Assembly: GCA_964595955.1 (NCBI GenBank)
Contig: CAZQSF010000019.1
Span: 1-49,937 of the forward strand
Length of the DNA: 49,937 nt
From: JAJDFU01 sp964595955
GTDB taxonomy: Bacteria > Bacteroidota > Bacteroidia > Chitinophagales > Saprospiraceae
Reading direction: 5' to 3'
Notes under the pieces: model-generated
Databases searched by the model: none
Told to the model about the DNA's origin: nothing
Seen by the model: the letters and a program-made list of their open reading frames with translations, nothing else
In this document: piece by piece, positions 25,850 to 35,480 of the stretch
Layout: each line of letters starts with the position of its first letter
How positions within the stretch are numbered: position 1 is the first letter of the stretch
Position numbers and translations under genes: made by a program

Positions 25850-26851
25850 ATGAAAATTATCATTCCCATGGCAGGACGGGGCTCCCGACTGCGCCCGCAC
25901 ACCCTTACGGTTCCCAAACCCCTGATTCCCATAGCCGGAAAACCCATCGTTCAACGGCTGGTGGAAGATCTCTCCGAGTCGTTCTCCGGCCAGGTAGATG
26001 AAATCGCCTTCGTCATTGGCGACTTCGGCAAAGCGGTGGAGGAGCAGCTTCGCGGCATTGCCCGGTCGGTAGGAGCCCGGGCTTCCATTTACCAGCAGGA
26101 CCAACCCCTGGGCACGGCACACGCCATTTATTGCGCCAAGGACAGCCTGCACGGCAACTGCATCGTTGCCTTTGCGGATACGCTTTTCAAAGCGGAATTC
26201 GCCTTTGATACCCAAAAGGATGGAATCATCTGGGTGCAGCGCGTGGAGGATCCCTCTTCGTTCGGAGTGGTCAAGGTAAACGAACGCAATGTGATCACCG
26301 ACTTTGTGGAAAAGCCGGATTCGTTCGTGTCCGATATGGCCATTGTGGGCATCTACTATTTCCGCGATGCGGACAAATTGGCACAAGAGATCAAGTACCT
26401 GCTTGACCATGACATCAAGGACAAGGGGGAATATCAGCTCACCAACGCGCTGGAACGGCTGAAAGCCGACGGAACAGATTTTTCGCCGGCTTCCATTGAA
26501 GAATGGTTGGACTGCGGCAACAAGCAGAACGTACTCAACACCAATGAGCGCATCCTGAGCCTGAAACAGGATCGGGAGCAGCTGGTATCCCAGGATGCCG
26601 ATATAACGGATTCGGTGATCATTCCTCCCTGCTACATTGGCGACGGGGCCGTGGTGAAAAACAGCATTATCGGGCCCTATGTATCCCTGGGCCATAACAC
26701 CCGGGTGGAACAATCCGTTATCCAGAGGAGTTTAATTCAAGCGGATTCGCATGTAGCACACGCCAATCTCGATGGGGCCATGCTGGGTAACCGGGTTCGT
26801 TTTGCACCTCAGCCCCTGGATGTCAGCCTGGGCGATTTCTGCACCTTCTGA
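25850..26851 (+). CDS. Sugar nucleotidyltransferase (glucose-1-phosphate thymidylyl/uridylyltransferase type)
   Basis: This 333-residue protein begins with the nucleotide-binding signature IIPMAGRGSRLRPHTLTVPKP, with the conserved GxGxRLxPxT and Lys, then QPLGTAHAI and the metal-binding FADT. A D/E-K pair follows (ITDFVEKPDS) and then a left-handed beta-helix tail with isoleucine-hexad-like repeats (IPPCYIGDGAVVKNSIIG). It activates a sugar-1-phosphate with an NTP for polysaccharide or glycoconjugate synthesis; the exact sugar is not determinable. It is the first gene of an envelope operon, 49 bases before the TPR gene. Confidence 0.85.
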   Translation: MKIIIPMAGRGSRLRPHTLTVPKPLIPIAGKPIVQRLVEDLSESFSGQVDEIAFVIGDFGKAVEEQLRGIARSVGARASIYQQDQPLGTAHAIYCAKDSLHGNCIVAFADTLFKAEFAFDTQKDGIIWVQRVEDPSSFGVVKVNERNVITDFVEKPDSFVSDMAIVGIYYFRDADKLAQEIKYLLDHDIKDKGEYQLTNALERLKADGTDFSPASIEEWLDCGNKQNVLNTNERILSLKQDREQLVSQDADITDSVIIPPCYIGDGAVVKNSIIGPYVSLGHNTRVEQSVIQRSLIQADSHVAHANLDGAMLGNRVRFAPQPLDVSLGDFCTF

Positions 26852-26900
26852 CCAGCAGCACAAGCCCGGCGCTTTGGCGTACGAAAAATCATTTGGGTCT

Positions 26901-28610
26901 ATGCAGCCATATTGTGGGTATGTGATGTTGGGGTTCCTGCTCTTGCCTGTGCTGGGCATACGCGCTCAGCAGGTCAGCGAAAAGGAAGTAAAGAAAGAGG
27001 AGCGTTACCTGGAAGCGGAACGGGAAATGATCCTGGGCAATGCCGACAAAGCCGTCGAACTATACCAGGATATTTTGCGCGAAAACCCCGACAACTATGC
27101 CGCGGCTTACCAGATCGCGCGCATTTTTTCAGAACAGGAAGAATACGATAAAGCGCTGGCCATGAGCCGGAAGGCTGTGAAAGGCGATCGCGACAACACC
27201 TGGTATCGCATGCTGGAAGCGGATATTCTCCATCGAATGGGGCGTTTCGGCGAAGCGGCGGCGGCCTACGAAGCGCTGGCGGAAAAGCAGCCGGATGAAG
27301 CGCTGGTGTATACGCAGTGGGCCTATCAGTTGGTCAAAGACGGCCAGATCAAAAACGCCATCCGGGTCTACGATAAGCTGGAGAAGCAGATCGGCCTGAC
27401 CGAAGAGATCATTCAACGCAAGCACAAGCTGTACCTGGGCATGGGCGACCACGACCGGGCCGCCAGGGAACTCGAGCGCTTGATCAGCGCATACCCCAGC
27501 CAGATCGCCTTTCGGCACGAGCTCGCCGAGTTTTACGAGCAGATCGGGGAACGGGAAAAGGCCCGCCGGGTCTACCGGGATATTCTGGCCATTGCGCCGG
27601 AAGATCCGGAAGCGCAACTGGCGCTGGCCGGCGGCAAACCGGGAGGCCAATCCGATGCGCTGCGCTTTCTGGCTTCCCTGAAGCCTGTTTTCGAAGACCC
27701 CACGGCCCCCATCGACTTGAAAGTGACGCGCATCCTTCCCCTGATCCAGGAAGCAGTGGATGAAGGTGACCCGCAACTCACCGCTGCCCTGCTCGAACTC
27801 ACATCGATCCTGGAGGAGGTGCATCCCGAAGAGGCTAAAGGCTATGCCGCTTCGGCCGATCTGCTGTACTGGAGCGGCCGGCGGGAAGCTGCCCGAGACA
27901 AATACGCGCGGGCCCTTTCGCTGGACGATACGGTCTATCCGGTCTGGGAGCAGTACCTGTTTTTGCTCGCCGAAATGCGCGATTTTCCGGCTTTAGAAGA
28001 GGCTACGGAAGATGCGTTGGATATTTTCCCCAATCAGGCACGCATCTATTACCTGGCCGGTTTGGCCCTGCAACGGCAGCAAAAGAACGAGGAAGCCATC
28101 CGTTTGCTTCAGCAGGCCCTGCTCATGACATCGGCAGACCCCCTACTGGAAGCCGAGGTGCAAAGCCTGCTGGGCACGGTGTATAATCAGGACGAAAAAT
28201 TCGATCGGGCCGATGAGGCGTTTGCCCGGGCTATGGAACTGATGCCTCAGGCGCCTCCGGTGCGCATCGCACAAAGCCTGGCTCTGGCCCGCCGGGGTCG
28301 GCGGCTGGATGAAGCCGAGGCCCTTCTGGAACCCGTCGTGCAAGTGGCCCCGAACCAGACCGATCTGCGGCACGCCCAAGGCTGGATCGCTTACAAGCGG
28401 AAAGACTACGAACGGGCCGAAACTCACCTGGCCGCAGCGCTGAAGGCCTATGGCGAAAACGATCCCGTGCTGCTCGAGCACTATGGCGATCTGCAATACC
28501 AGCGAAGCCTCCCCGAAAAAGCGCTGCAATACTGGAAAAAGGCCCGGGAAGCGGGCAACACCTCCGACCTGCTGGAAAAGAAAATAGCCGATCGACAACT
28601 TTATGAATAA
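26901..28610 (+). CDS. TPR-repeat periplasmic protein
   Basis: From the ATG at 26901 this is a 569-residue protein with a signal peptide ending LGIRAQ. The body is made of tandem tetratricopeptide repeats, for example ADKAVELYQDILRENPDNYAA-type units, continuing to the C-terminus. TPR arrays are protein-interaction scaffolds. Its end overlaps the DUF4292 gene (ATGAATAA at 28603-28610), and an EnvC-like gene follows. This order of TPR, DUF4292 and murein hydrolase activator recurs in Bacteroidota, so an envelope-assembly scaffold is a fair inference. Confidence 0.8.
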   Translation: MQPYCGYVMLGFLLLPVLGIRAQQVSEKEVKKEERYLEAEREMILGNADKAVELYQDILRENPDNYAAAYQIARIFSEQEEYDKALAMSRKAVKGDRDNTWYRMLEADILHRMGRFGEAAAAYEALAEKQPDEALVYTQWAYQLVKDGQIKNAIRVYDKLEKQIGLTEEIIQRKHKLYLGMGDHDRAARELERLISAYPSQIAFRHELAEFYEQIGEREKARRVYRDILAIAPEDPEAQLALAGGKPGGQSDALRFLASLKPVFEDPTAPIDLKVTRILPLIQEAVDEGDPQLTAALLELTSILEEVHPEEAKGYAASADLLYWSGRREAARDKYARALSLDDTVYPVWEQYLFLLAEMRDFPALEEATEDALDIFPNQARIYYLAGLALQRQQKNEEAIRLLQQALLMTSADPLLEAEVQSLLGTVYNQDEKFDRADEAFARAMELMPQAPPVRIAQSLALARRGRRLDEAEALLEPVVQVAPNQTDLRHAQGWIAYKRKDYERAETHLAAALKAYGENDPVLLEHYGDLQYQRSLPEKALQYWKKAREAGNTSDLLEKKIADRQLYE

Positions 28611-29376
28611 ATCATTCCCTTTTCTCTTTCTCATTGCCATTGCGCTGATCTTTTCGGCCTGTAAAACTTCCCAAAAGGGCATAGAAGGGCCGCTCAAAAA
28701 GCGCTCTGCCGATTTTTTGTACGAACAGCTGGTTCGGCAGCAGCTCCACGCGGATTGGCTGTCGGCCAAAGCCCGCATTGGGTATGAGGATGAAAGCCAG
28801 CGCGTCTCCGCCTCGGCCACCTTGCATCTTCGAAAGGACAGCCTCATCTGGATTGCCGTCCGGAAATTGGGCTTCGAAGTGGCCCGCGTAAAAGTCACGC
28901 CCGATTCCGTATTCGTACTCGACCGGATCAACAACGAGTACGCTGCGGAAGACCTGCAGTACGTGACGCAGGCCTTTCGCTTTCCGGCCAATTTCGAAAT
29001 CCTCCAGGCTATGATCCTGGGGCATCCGCTCTTTTTCCGCTCAGATGGGTTCGTTGCCGAGCTTGGTCCGCAGACCTACGTCCTTCGCCAGCAGGATCAA
29101 ACCGTAGAGAGTGCCTACAAGCTGAACGGGCGCGATTACACCATGGAGCATATGGCCATCTTCGACAAGCGGGAACAAAGGCAGCTGGGCGTGGCCTACG
29201 ACCGGTACGAGCCGCTCGGCGAACGAGCTCAAAAATTTTCTTACCTTAGAAATATTGAGGTTTCCACTCGGGATCTTGGGCAAATAAAAATGGATGTTTC
29301 CTTTGCCCAGGTAGAGATCAACCAGCCGCAACGCCTGCGGTTTTCCATACCCGAACGCTATACCCGTGTACGCTAA
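28603..29376 (+). CDS. DUF4292-family lipoprotein
   Basis: This 257-residue protein has a signal peptide ending LIFSAC (C20), a lipobox. The body is beta-rich (SAKARIGYED, SASATLHLRKDSLIWIAVRK, DSVFVLDRINNEY), the profile of DUF4292, which resembles LolB-type lipoprotein receptors. A role in lipoprotein or lipid handling at the outer membrane is possible, but unproven. It is coupled at both ends: 8 bases overlap with the TPR gene and 11 bases with the EnvC-like gene. Confidence 0.8.
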   Translation: MNKSFPFLFLIAIALIFSACKTSQKGIEGPLKKRSADFLYEQLVRQQLHADWLSAKARIGYEDESQRVSASATLHLRKDSLIWIAVRKLGFEVARVKVTPDSVFVLDRINNEYAAEDLQYVTQAFRFPANFEILQAMILGHPLFFRSDGFVAELGPQTYVLRQQDQTVESAYKLNGRDYTMEHMAIFDKREQRQLGVAYDRYEPLGERAQKFSYLRNIEVSTRDLGQIKMDVSFAQVEINQPQRLRFSIPERYTRVR

Positions 29377-30562
29377 ACCCTTGGTTCTTTTCCTGCTCGC
29401 TTTGCTTGGTTTGGGCGTTTCTACAGCCTGGACGCAGAGTCGTAGCGAGCTGGAGCGGCGTCGCAAGGCCCTCCTGGAAGATATCGAGCGCACCAACCGG
29501 GAACTGTCCTCCACCCAGAAGGACCGGCAGACGGCACTGGCCCGATACCTCACCTTGCAAAATCAGATCCGAAACCGGGAACAGCTCATGCTCACGCTCG
29601 ATCAGGAGATCGAATACATGACCAACAGCATTGAGCGCGCCAACATCGCTGTAGAAGCGCTGGATCAGGACCTCGCCCGGCTCAAGAGCGAGTATGCCGA
29701 TGCCCTGCGCACGGCCTACCGGCATAAGATGGCCAGTAGTTTTCTGGTTTTTCTGCTCTCCTCCGATGGGTTTAACGAGGCCTTTCGCCGCTGGCAGTAC
29801 ATCCGGCAATACGAGAAATACCGCCGCCGCCAGGCGGATGCCATCGCGCAGACCCAGCAAACGCTGGCCAACAAGGTGAATATGCTGGTGCAGCAAAAAG
29901 CGGATAAGCAGCAACTCCTGCAAGACTACCAGACCCAGCAACTCATGCTGGCCGGGGAGTTGCGCACCAAGAACGACCTCCTTCGCACGCTCCGGCAGGA
30001 CGAAAAGCGCTTGGCTGGCCAGTTGGCGCAGCAGCAACAGGCGCACGAGCGGCTCAATCGCGCCATCGAGGAAGTCATACGGGCCGAAATGGCAGCCAGG
30101 AAATCCAATGAAAAAACGGAAGCCGGTGCGAGTGCCCGGGCCGCCGACTTGCGGTTGTCTGCCAATTTCCAGGACAATCGCGGCCGACTGCCCTGGCCGG
30201 TCAGCCAGGGTCGGATCACCCGTTTTTTCGGTACGCAGCCCCACCCCAAGCTCAAGGCAGTGAAGATTGACAACAACGGGATCGATATTCAGGTGAAAGG
30301 GGATCCCCTGGTTCGTTCCGTTTTCTCGGGCACCGTAGTGAGCACCTCCTTTATTCCGGGGTACAAAAATACCGTCATCGTCAAACATGGCGACTTCTAT
30401 TCGGTGTATTCGAACCTGGACGTAGTCAAGATCAAACGGGGAACGGACCTGCGCGGCGGAGAACTCATCGGCCGGCTGAGCGAAGCCGACCCCCTTTTGC
30501 ATTTTGAGATCTGGAAAGAAAAGTCTCGCATGAATCCCCAGGATTGGCTGCGCGCTCCCTGA
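29366..30562 (+). CDS. EnvC-like murein hydrolase activator with degenerate LytM domain
   Basis: This 398-residue protein starts at GTG 29366, inside the DUF4292 gene. After a signal peptide come about 230 residues of coiled coil (ELERRRKALLEDIERTN and onward, Gln/Arg-rich), then a LytM/M23 domain from about 285 (GRLPWPVSQGRITRFFG). The metal ligands expected in HxGxD are replaced (NNGIDIQ), and only HFEIW remains of the HxH region. It is therefore likely non-hydrolytic, like E. coli EnvC, which activates amidases at the division site. Amidase genes are not nearby. Confidence 0.85.
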   Translation: MYAKPLVLFLLALLGLGVSTAWTQSRSELERRRKALLEDIERTNRELSSTQKDRQTALARYLTLQNQIRNREQLMLTLDQEIEYMTNSIERANIAVEALDQDLARLKSEYADALRTAYRHKMASSFLVFLLSSDGFNEAFRRWQYIRQYEKYRRRQADAIAQTQQTLANKVNMLVQQKADKQQLLQDYQTQQLMLAGELRTKNDLLRTLRQDEKRLAGQLAQQQQAHERLNRAIEEVIRAEMAARKSNEKTEAGASARAADLRLSANFQDNRGRLPWPVSQGRITRFFGTQPHPKLKAVKIDNNGIDIQVKGDPLVRSVFSGTVVSTSFIPGYKNTVIVKHGDFYSVYSNLDVVKIKRGTDLRGGELIGRLSEADPLLHFEIWKEKSRMNPQDWLRAP

Positions 30563-30651
30563 GGAAGGAAACTATTTCCCGGGCTTCGCGCATTATGTAT
30601 AGGTAAGTGAACGGATTTCCAAAAAGCCAACGCGATAGCGCAACGAACACT

Positions 30652-31869
30652 ATGACGAATGAATGGAACATTGGCGTTCAGGACCGCAAGGGCCTGAAAA
30701 AAGAACAGGAGCAGGCTGTGGTCGTGGGATTGGTGGGCAAGGACGAAAGCGAAGAGCAGGTAAACGAATATCTGGATGAGTTGGAGTTCCTGGCCCTTAC
30801 GGCCGGGGCACAGTCGATCAAGCGATTTGTGCAAAAGCTGCCCCATCCGGATCCCCGCACCTTTATCGGCAAAGGGAAGGTGGCCGAGATCAAGTCGTAC
30901 CTGGACGAACACGAGAAAGTGAACATGGTCATTTTTGACGACGACCTCAGCGGAAAACAGGTAAATATCCTGGAATCCATGCTCAAGGTGAAGATCATAG
31001 ACCGGAGTAGCCTGATTCTCGATATTTTCGCCAGCCGTGCACAAACGGCTCAGGCCAAAACCCAGGTGGAGCTCGCTCAGATGCAGTACCTGCTGCCTCG
31101 CCTGCGCGGGCTTTGGACCCACCTCGAACGCCAACGAGGGGGTATCGGTATGCGAGGACCGGGTGAGAAAGAGATCGAGACCGACCGCCGTATCGTGCGC
31201 GATAAGATCAGTCAGCTGAAAAAGAAGCTGGACAAAATCGAGCAGCAGAACATCACCCGGCGAAAGCAAAGGGGGGAGTTGGTGCGGGTGGCCCTGGTGG
31301 GCTACACCAATGTGGGAAAAAGCACCCTCATGAATCTGCTCAGCAAGTCCGAGGTCTTTGCTGAGGACAAGCTCTTCGCTACCCTCGATACCACGGTCCG
31401 AAAGGTAGCCTGGGGGCGCATGCCCTTTTTGTTGTCCGACACGGTGGGGTTCATCCGAAAACTGCCGCACCACCTCATTGAGAGCTTCAAGAGCACCCTG
31501 GATGAGGTGCGCGAAAGTGATATTTTACTCCATGTGGTCGACATCGCACACCCTCAACACGAAGAGCATATCCGGACGGTCAATAGTACACTGCGCGACC
31601 TGGGGGCTTTGGACAAACCCACTTTGCTGGTTTTCAATAAGATCGATCTGTACCGCGAACGCTATTACGACAAATATGTAGACGAGGAAGCCCGGCGCGA
31701 AATCGAAGAGGGCCTGAAAGGTACGCTGCGGCACCTGTTCGAATCGGACAATATCTTCGTCTCGGCCCGCACCAAGGAAGGCATCGATGTGTTGCGCGAG
31801 AAGGTGTCCGCCCTGATCAAGGAACAATATCGCGTGCGCTATCCCTACAAAGTACACCACTGGTCTTAG
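30652..31869 (+). CDS. hflX: GTPase HflX
   Basis: From the ATG at 30652 the protein has 405 residues. A GTG at 30607 is a weaker alternative. It has the HflX N-terminal domain with the HPDPRTFIGKGK motif, a central coiled region with the RGGIGMRGPGEKEIETD signature, and the G-domain: G1 GYTNVGKST, G3 DTVGFI and G4 NKID. HflX binds the 50S subunit and rescues or splits stalled ribosomes, notably after heat stress. It stands 19 bases before the M29 peptidase gene. Confidence 0.95.
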   Translation: MTNEWNIGVQDRKGLKKEQEQAVVVGLVGKDESEEQVNEYLDELEFLALTAGAQSIKRFVQKLPHPDPRTFIGKGKVAEIKSYLDEHEKVNMVIFDDDLSGKQVNILESMLKVKIIDRSSLILDIFASRAQTAQAKTQVELAQMQYLLPRLRGLWTHLERQRGGIGMRGPGEKEIETDRRIVRDKISQLKKKLDKIEQQNITRRKQRGELVRVALVGYTNVGKSTLMNLLSKSEVFAEDKLFATLDTTVRKVAWGRMPFLLSDTVGFIRKLPHHLIESFKSTLDEVRESDILLHVVDIAHPQHEEHIRTVNSTLRDLGALDKPTLLVFNKIDLYRERYYDKYVDEEARREIEEGLKGTLRHLFESDNIFVSARTKEGIDVLREKVSALIKEQYRVRYPYKVHHWS

Positions 31870-31888
31870 CCACAACCGAGATCGATCC

Positions 31889-33007
31889 ATGAAACACACC
31901 ACGGAGAACCACCTGAGCATGGAAGCGCGCTACGCGCAGCTGCTCACTCACTATTGCCTGGACCTGCAAAAGGGCGATCGCCTGCTCGTGCGCACCAGCA
32001 CCCTGGCCGAGCCCCTGGTGCGCGAAGTGTACCGCTATGGACTTCGTCAGGGTGCCCAGGTCGAAGTGCAATTCGACTTTCGGGAGCAGACGCGGATCTT
32101 CTTGGCCGAGGCCGGCGACCATCAGTTGGACTATGTGCCCACGCTGTACCCCAGGGCCATGGCGGAGTTCGAGGCCTACCTTTACATTATGGCCCCGCAT
32201 AATCTCCGGGAAAACCACGATCTGCCGGCCGAAAAGAACAAGCGGCGTCAACGGGTGATGAAGCCGGCGCGCGACGACTATTTCCGGCGAACCGCAACCC
32301 GGGACCTCAAGCGCAACCTCTGCCTTTATCCCACCCTGGCCCATGCTCAGGAGGCCGGCCTGTCGCTGGAGGAATATCAGCAATTCGTCTATCAGGCCTG
32401 TAAGCTGTTTGAAGACGATCCGGTGGCCAGCTGGCTGGCAGTGCGTACCAAACAACAGCGCATCGTCGACCACCTCAACCGTTGTACCCAGATCCAGTAC
32501 AAAAGCGAAGACATCGATATTTCCTTTTCGACCGCAGGGCGGACCTGGATCAATTCGGATGGCCAGACCAACATGCCCTCCGGCGAAGTGTACACCTCAC
32601 CGGTAGAAGACTCGGTGGAAGGGCACATTCATTTCAGCTACCCCGCCGTATATATGGGCCACGAGGTGGAGGGCGTATCCCTAGGGGTGGAGCGAGGCGA
32701 GGTGGTTCGCTGGGAAGCCGATCGCGGAAAAGACTTTCTCGACCACATCTTTTCCCTGGATGGCACCCGCCGTTTTGGCGAAGCGGCCATTGGTACCAAT
32801 TACGACATCGATCGATTCACCAAAAATATCCTGTTCGACGAAAAAATCGGGGGTACGGTGCACATGGCCATCGGCCAGAGCTATCAGCAGGCCGGCGGCA
32901 AAAATCAAAGCAGCGTTCACTGGGATATGATCGCCGACATGCGGCAGGGCAGCGAGATCCTGGCCGACGGGGAGCGCATTTATGCAGACGGTGCCTTTCT
33001 CATTTGA
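31889..33007 (+). CDS. M29-family aminopeptidase
   Basis: This 372-residue protein matches the M29 (thermophilic aminopeptidase T/AmpS) family. Putative metal ligands are E in MPSGEVYTSP, E in FGEAAIGTN, H in GGTVHMAIGQSY, and H and D in SSVHWDMI, all in the family order. It would remove N-terminal residues from cytosolic peptides using two divalent cations. There is no signal peptide. It follows hflX by 19 bases and may be co-transcribed with it. A second ATG at 31919 would shorten the N-terminus by ten residues. Confidence 0.9.
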   Translation: MKHTTENHLSMEARYAQLLTHYCLDLQKGDRLLVRTSTLAEPLVREVYRYGLRQGAQVEVQFDFREQTRIFLAEAGDHQLDYVPTLYPRAMAEFEAYLYIMAPHNLRENHDLPAEKNKRRQRVMKPARDDYFRRTATRDLKRNLCLYPTLAHAQEAGLSLEEYQQFVYQACKLFEDDPVASWLAVRTKQQRIVDHLNRCTQIQYKSEDIDISFSTAGRTWINSDGQTNMPSGEVYTSPVEDSVEGHIHFSYPAVYMGHEVEGVSLGVERGEVVRWEADRGKDFLDHIFSLDGTRRFGEAAIGTNYDIDRFTKNILFDEKIGGTVHMAIGQSYQQAGGKNQSSVHWDMIADMRQGSEILADGERIYADGAFLI

Positions 33008-33162
33008 TCGGGCTGCGGCCGGTCCAAAAAAGGAGGCCAAATTTTATGCACTAGCATTTTTCTCTTTATTTTGCATCTCCCAAGCCGTTTGAAAACCCAT
33101 TTTAACCCTCCGCCTTTTAAGGTATAGCAGGAAAGGGAGAACTACAAAACAACCTAAGCACC

Positions 33163-33903
33163 GTGAACAATATCGCCTTTCTAGAACTAAAGTATGGCAA
33201 CATTTACGGCGGATATCCAAACTTCTACGCAATCAGTGAAATCGCGCTTCTCGTATTTGAACCCGATTCCAAGAAAATTTTCCTGGAGAGCTGGAACAGC
33301 AATGCCGATGTGGATATCGTGAATGTGTATGCCAAAGTGAACGAACTGGGACATACCATGAGTCGCGTGCGCGAAGTGATGAACATCCGCAGCCGGCGCC
33401 GCAAAGTCTACAAAGAGGACTTCCGCCTGCCGGAGGAGGAACTCAAAGAGGCCTTTAATCGGCTTCGAGGTACCCGCAGCGCGATCAAGAGTTTTTTCAT
33501 GCGCAATCTTCGCAAGTATCGGTTTCGAGACATGATCACTTTCGACGGCCGCCGCGATGTTTTTCTCTGTGAGAAATCGGGCGCTCGTTTTGACCGCTAC
33601 CGGATTGTCGACCTCCAAAAAGAGATCAACCAGGAAACCAACTATCTCTTCTCGCTCAACAAGCTTTCCGTGGTGATCAACTTTGAGCACGACATGTCCT
33701 ACTTGCGCTCTAACAACCTGGAATATTGGCTTCACCCCATCGCGGCGCGCCAGATCATTCCCAAATCGGCCGCTTACGATGCCGTGCGCTTGCTAATGGT
33801 GCATCAGGAATACCGGGAGCACAAACAGGATTTCCTCATTCAGGCAGCCCGCCTGCTGCAAAAGATCGAGAACTCCAAGGTGGATCAGGCCAACTCCCAG
33901 TAA
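33163..33903 (+). CDS. Unassigned protein, possibly a degenerate DEDD exonuclease fold
   Basis: This 246-residue cytosolic protein starts at GTG 33163. I do not recognise the family with certainty. Its layout hints at the RNase H-like DEDD exonuclease fold: an opening LELKYGNIYGG strand where DnaQ-type enzymes have DxE, a middle FDGRRDVFLCEK and RIVDLQKEI segment, and a final AAYDAVRLLMVHQEY helix reminiscent of Exo III. The first catalytic Asp appears to be absent, so activity is doubtful. About 155 bases before it contain no gene. It converges on the beta-CASP nuclease gene. Confidence 0.55.
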   Translation: MNNIAFLELKYGNIYGGYPNFYAISEIALLVFEPDSKKIFLESWNSNADVDIVNVYAKVNELGHTMSRVREVMNIRSRRRKVYKEDFRLPEEELKEAFNRLRGTRSAIKSFFMRNLRKYRFRDMITFDGRRDVFLCEKSGARFDRYRIVDLQKEINQETNYLFSLNKLSVVINFEHDMSYLRSNNLEYWLHPIAARQIIPKSAAYDAVRLLMVHQEYREHKQDFLIQAARLLQKIENSKVDQANSQ

Positions 33904-33963
33904 GCGGGACAATCGCACGAGACCTGGCGTACTCGCTTCGCTGACGGGTTCTTGATAGGATTT

Positions 33964-35367
33964 TCAGAGCTCCACTTCCTCGCCCAGCTCCGGTATCGCA
34001 ATGTGTTCCATGCCGGCACCGCGCATTTTTTGCGCCAGCACTTCCTGTCGTTCCAGGGTGCCGTGCACTAAAAAGACTTTTTTGACCCGGCCCCGCTGAT
34101 TGGCCGTAAAGTCGAGGAGTTCTTGCTGGTCGGCATGGGCTGAAAAGGACTCCATGATCTCTACCCGGGCTTTTACCGGTTTGGTCTCGCCAAACAGCCG
34201 AAGTTCTTCAGCGCCCTGCCGGAGTATACCACAGGGCGTATAGGGAGCACAATACCCCACGATGAGAATGGTATTGCGCGGATCATCGATGTTGTTCGAT
34301 ACGTGGTGTTTGATGCGACCCGCATTGATCATACCGGCAGAACTGATGATAATACAGGAATCCTCCATGGTGTTCAACCGCTTGGAATCCTCCGTGGCTT
34401 TAATGTATTTGAGGTTGTTGAAGCCGAACGGATTGGGGTCTACCAGCATGTATTCGTTCAGGTCGTTGTCAAAGCATTCCGGGTGGGCACCGAAGATCAT
34501 AGTGGCATTGACAGCCAGCGGGCTGTCGACGAAAACCGGGATCTCCGGCAGCTTGCCGTCGTGCTCCAGCAAGTCCAGCATATACACCAGTTCCTGGGTG
34601 CGGCCTACGCTGAAAGCGGGGATGATGAGCTTTCCCTTTCGCTCTACACAGGTGGCCCGGATGATGTCCAGGAAGTGATCCAACTCTTGCGGTGCGCCCT
34701 CGTGCATGCGGTCGCCGTAGGTAGACTCACAGAGTAAGTAATCCACCTCCGGCATGGGTTTGGGGTCTCGAAGGATCGGGCGGGCCGGGCGACCAACGTC
34801 GCCGGTAAAGCCGATGTGTATCGTGCGATCGCCCTCCCGAATACGCAGGGTTACGGAAGCACTCCCCAAAATATGACCGGCGTCTCGGAAGAGGACCTCC
34901 ACCCGGGGATGGATGCCGAACCAGCGGTTGTATCCGTAGGTGGCGAACCGGTTCATGGTTTCCTGTACGTCGGGGCTGGTGTACAAGGGCTTGATGAACT
35001 GATCGGTTTTTCCCTGCCTTTCCATGCGCTGGTTGTGGTACTTCGCATCGTTCTCCTGGATCTTGGCGCTGTCCAGCAGCATGATGGAGCAGAGGCTGCG
35101 CGTGGCATGGGTGCTGTAAATAGGCCCCTGAAAGCCGTCGCGAACCAACTTGGGAATGCGCCCGCTGTGATCGATATGGGCGTGGGAAAGCACCAGGCAA
35201 TCCAGGGAGGCGGGGTCGAAGAGCCATTCGCTGTTGAAATCGTCCATTTCTTCGTCCCGGCCCTGGTAGAGGCCGCAATCGAGCAAAATGGAAAATCCGT
35301 CATCTAAGGTGAGAAGGTGAGCGCTGCCGGTTACCTCCCGCGCCGCGCCGCAAAACTTGATCTTCAT
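33964..35367 (-). CDS. Beta-CASP metallo-beta-lactamase-fold nuclease
   Basis: From the ATG at 35367 the protein has 467 residues. It has the zinc-binding HAHIDHSGR motif (HxHxDH), a later His in FRDAGHILGSAS, the D in GFTGDVGRP, and a beta-CASP domain with IIPAFSVGRTQELVY and the C-terminal FSAHADQ and VHG motifs. This is the CPSF73/YSH1-like group (COG1236) of RNA-processing nucleases. A longer frame reaches 35466 but lacks a better start. The upstream spacer contains the palindrome AGGCCGTTTCGGCCT (35380-35394), of unknown function. Confidence 0.9.
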   Translation of the reverse strand: MKIKFCGAAREVTGSAHLLTLDDGFSILLDCGLYQGRDEEMDDFNSEWLFDPASLDCLVLSHAHIDHSGRIPKLVRDGFQGPIYSTHATRSLCSIMLLDSAKIQENDAKYHNQRMERQGKTDQFIKPLYTSPDVQETMNRFATYGYNRWFGIHPRVEVLFRDAGHILGSASVTLRIREGDRTIHIGFTGDVGRPARPILRDPKPMPEVDYLLCESTYGDRMHEGAPQELDHFLDIIRATCVERKGKLIIPAFSVGRTQELVYMLDLLEHDGKLPEIPVFVDSPLAVNATMIFGAHPECFDNDLNEYMLVDPNPFGFNNLKYIKATEDSKRLNTMEDSCIIISSAGMINAGRIKHHVSNNIDDPRNTILIVGYCAPYTPCGILRQGAEELRLFGETKPVKARVEIMESFSAHADQQELLDFTANQRGRVKKVFLVHGTLERQEVLAQKMRGAGMEHIAIPELGEEVEL

Positions 35368-35480
35368 GTAGGGTGTTTCAGGCCGTTTCGGCCTAAAATA
35401 AGACGATTTCCAGGATAAATGGACAATGAGGCTGCCCGATCCCGGAAATCGTCTGGCGAGAGCCAAACCCGTCTACCTCC

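Noticed and set aside
33904..33963. Terminator between convergent genes at 33903 and 33964
   Set aside because: The 60-base spacer has only weak pairing and no T-run.
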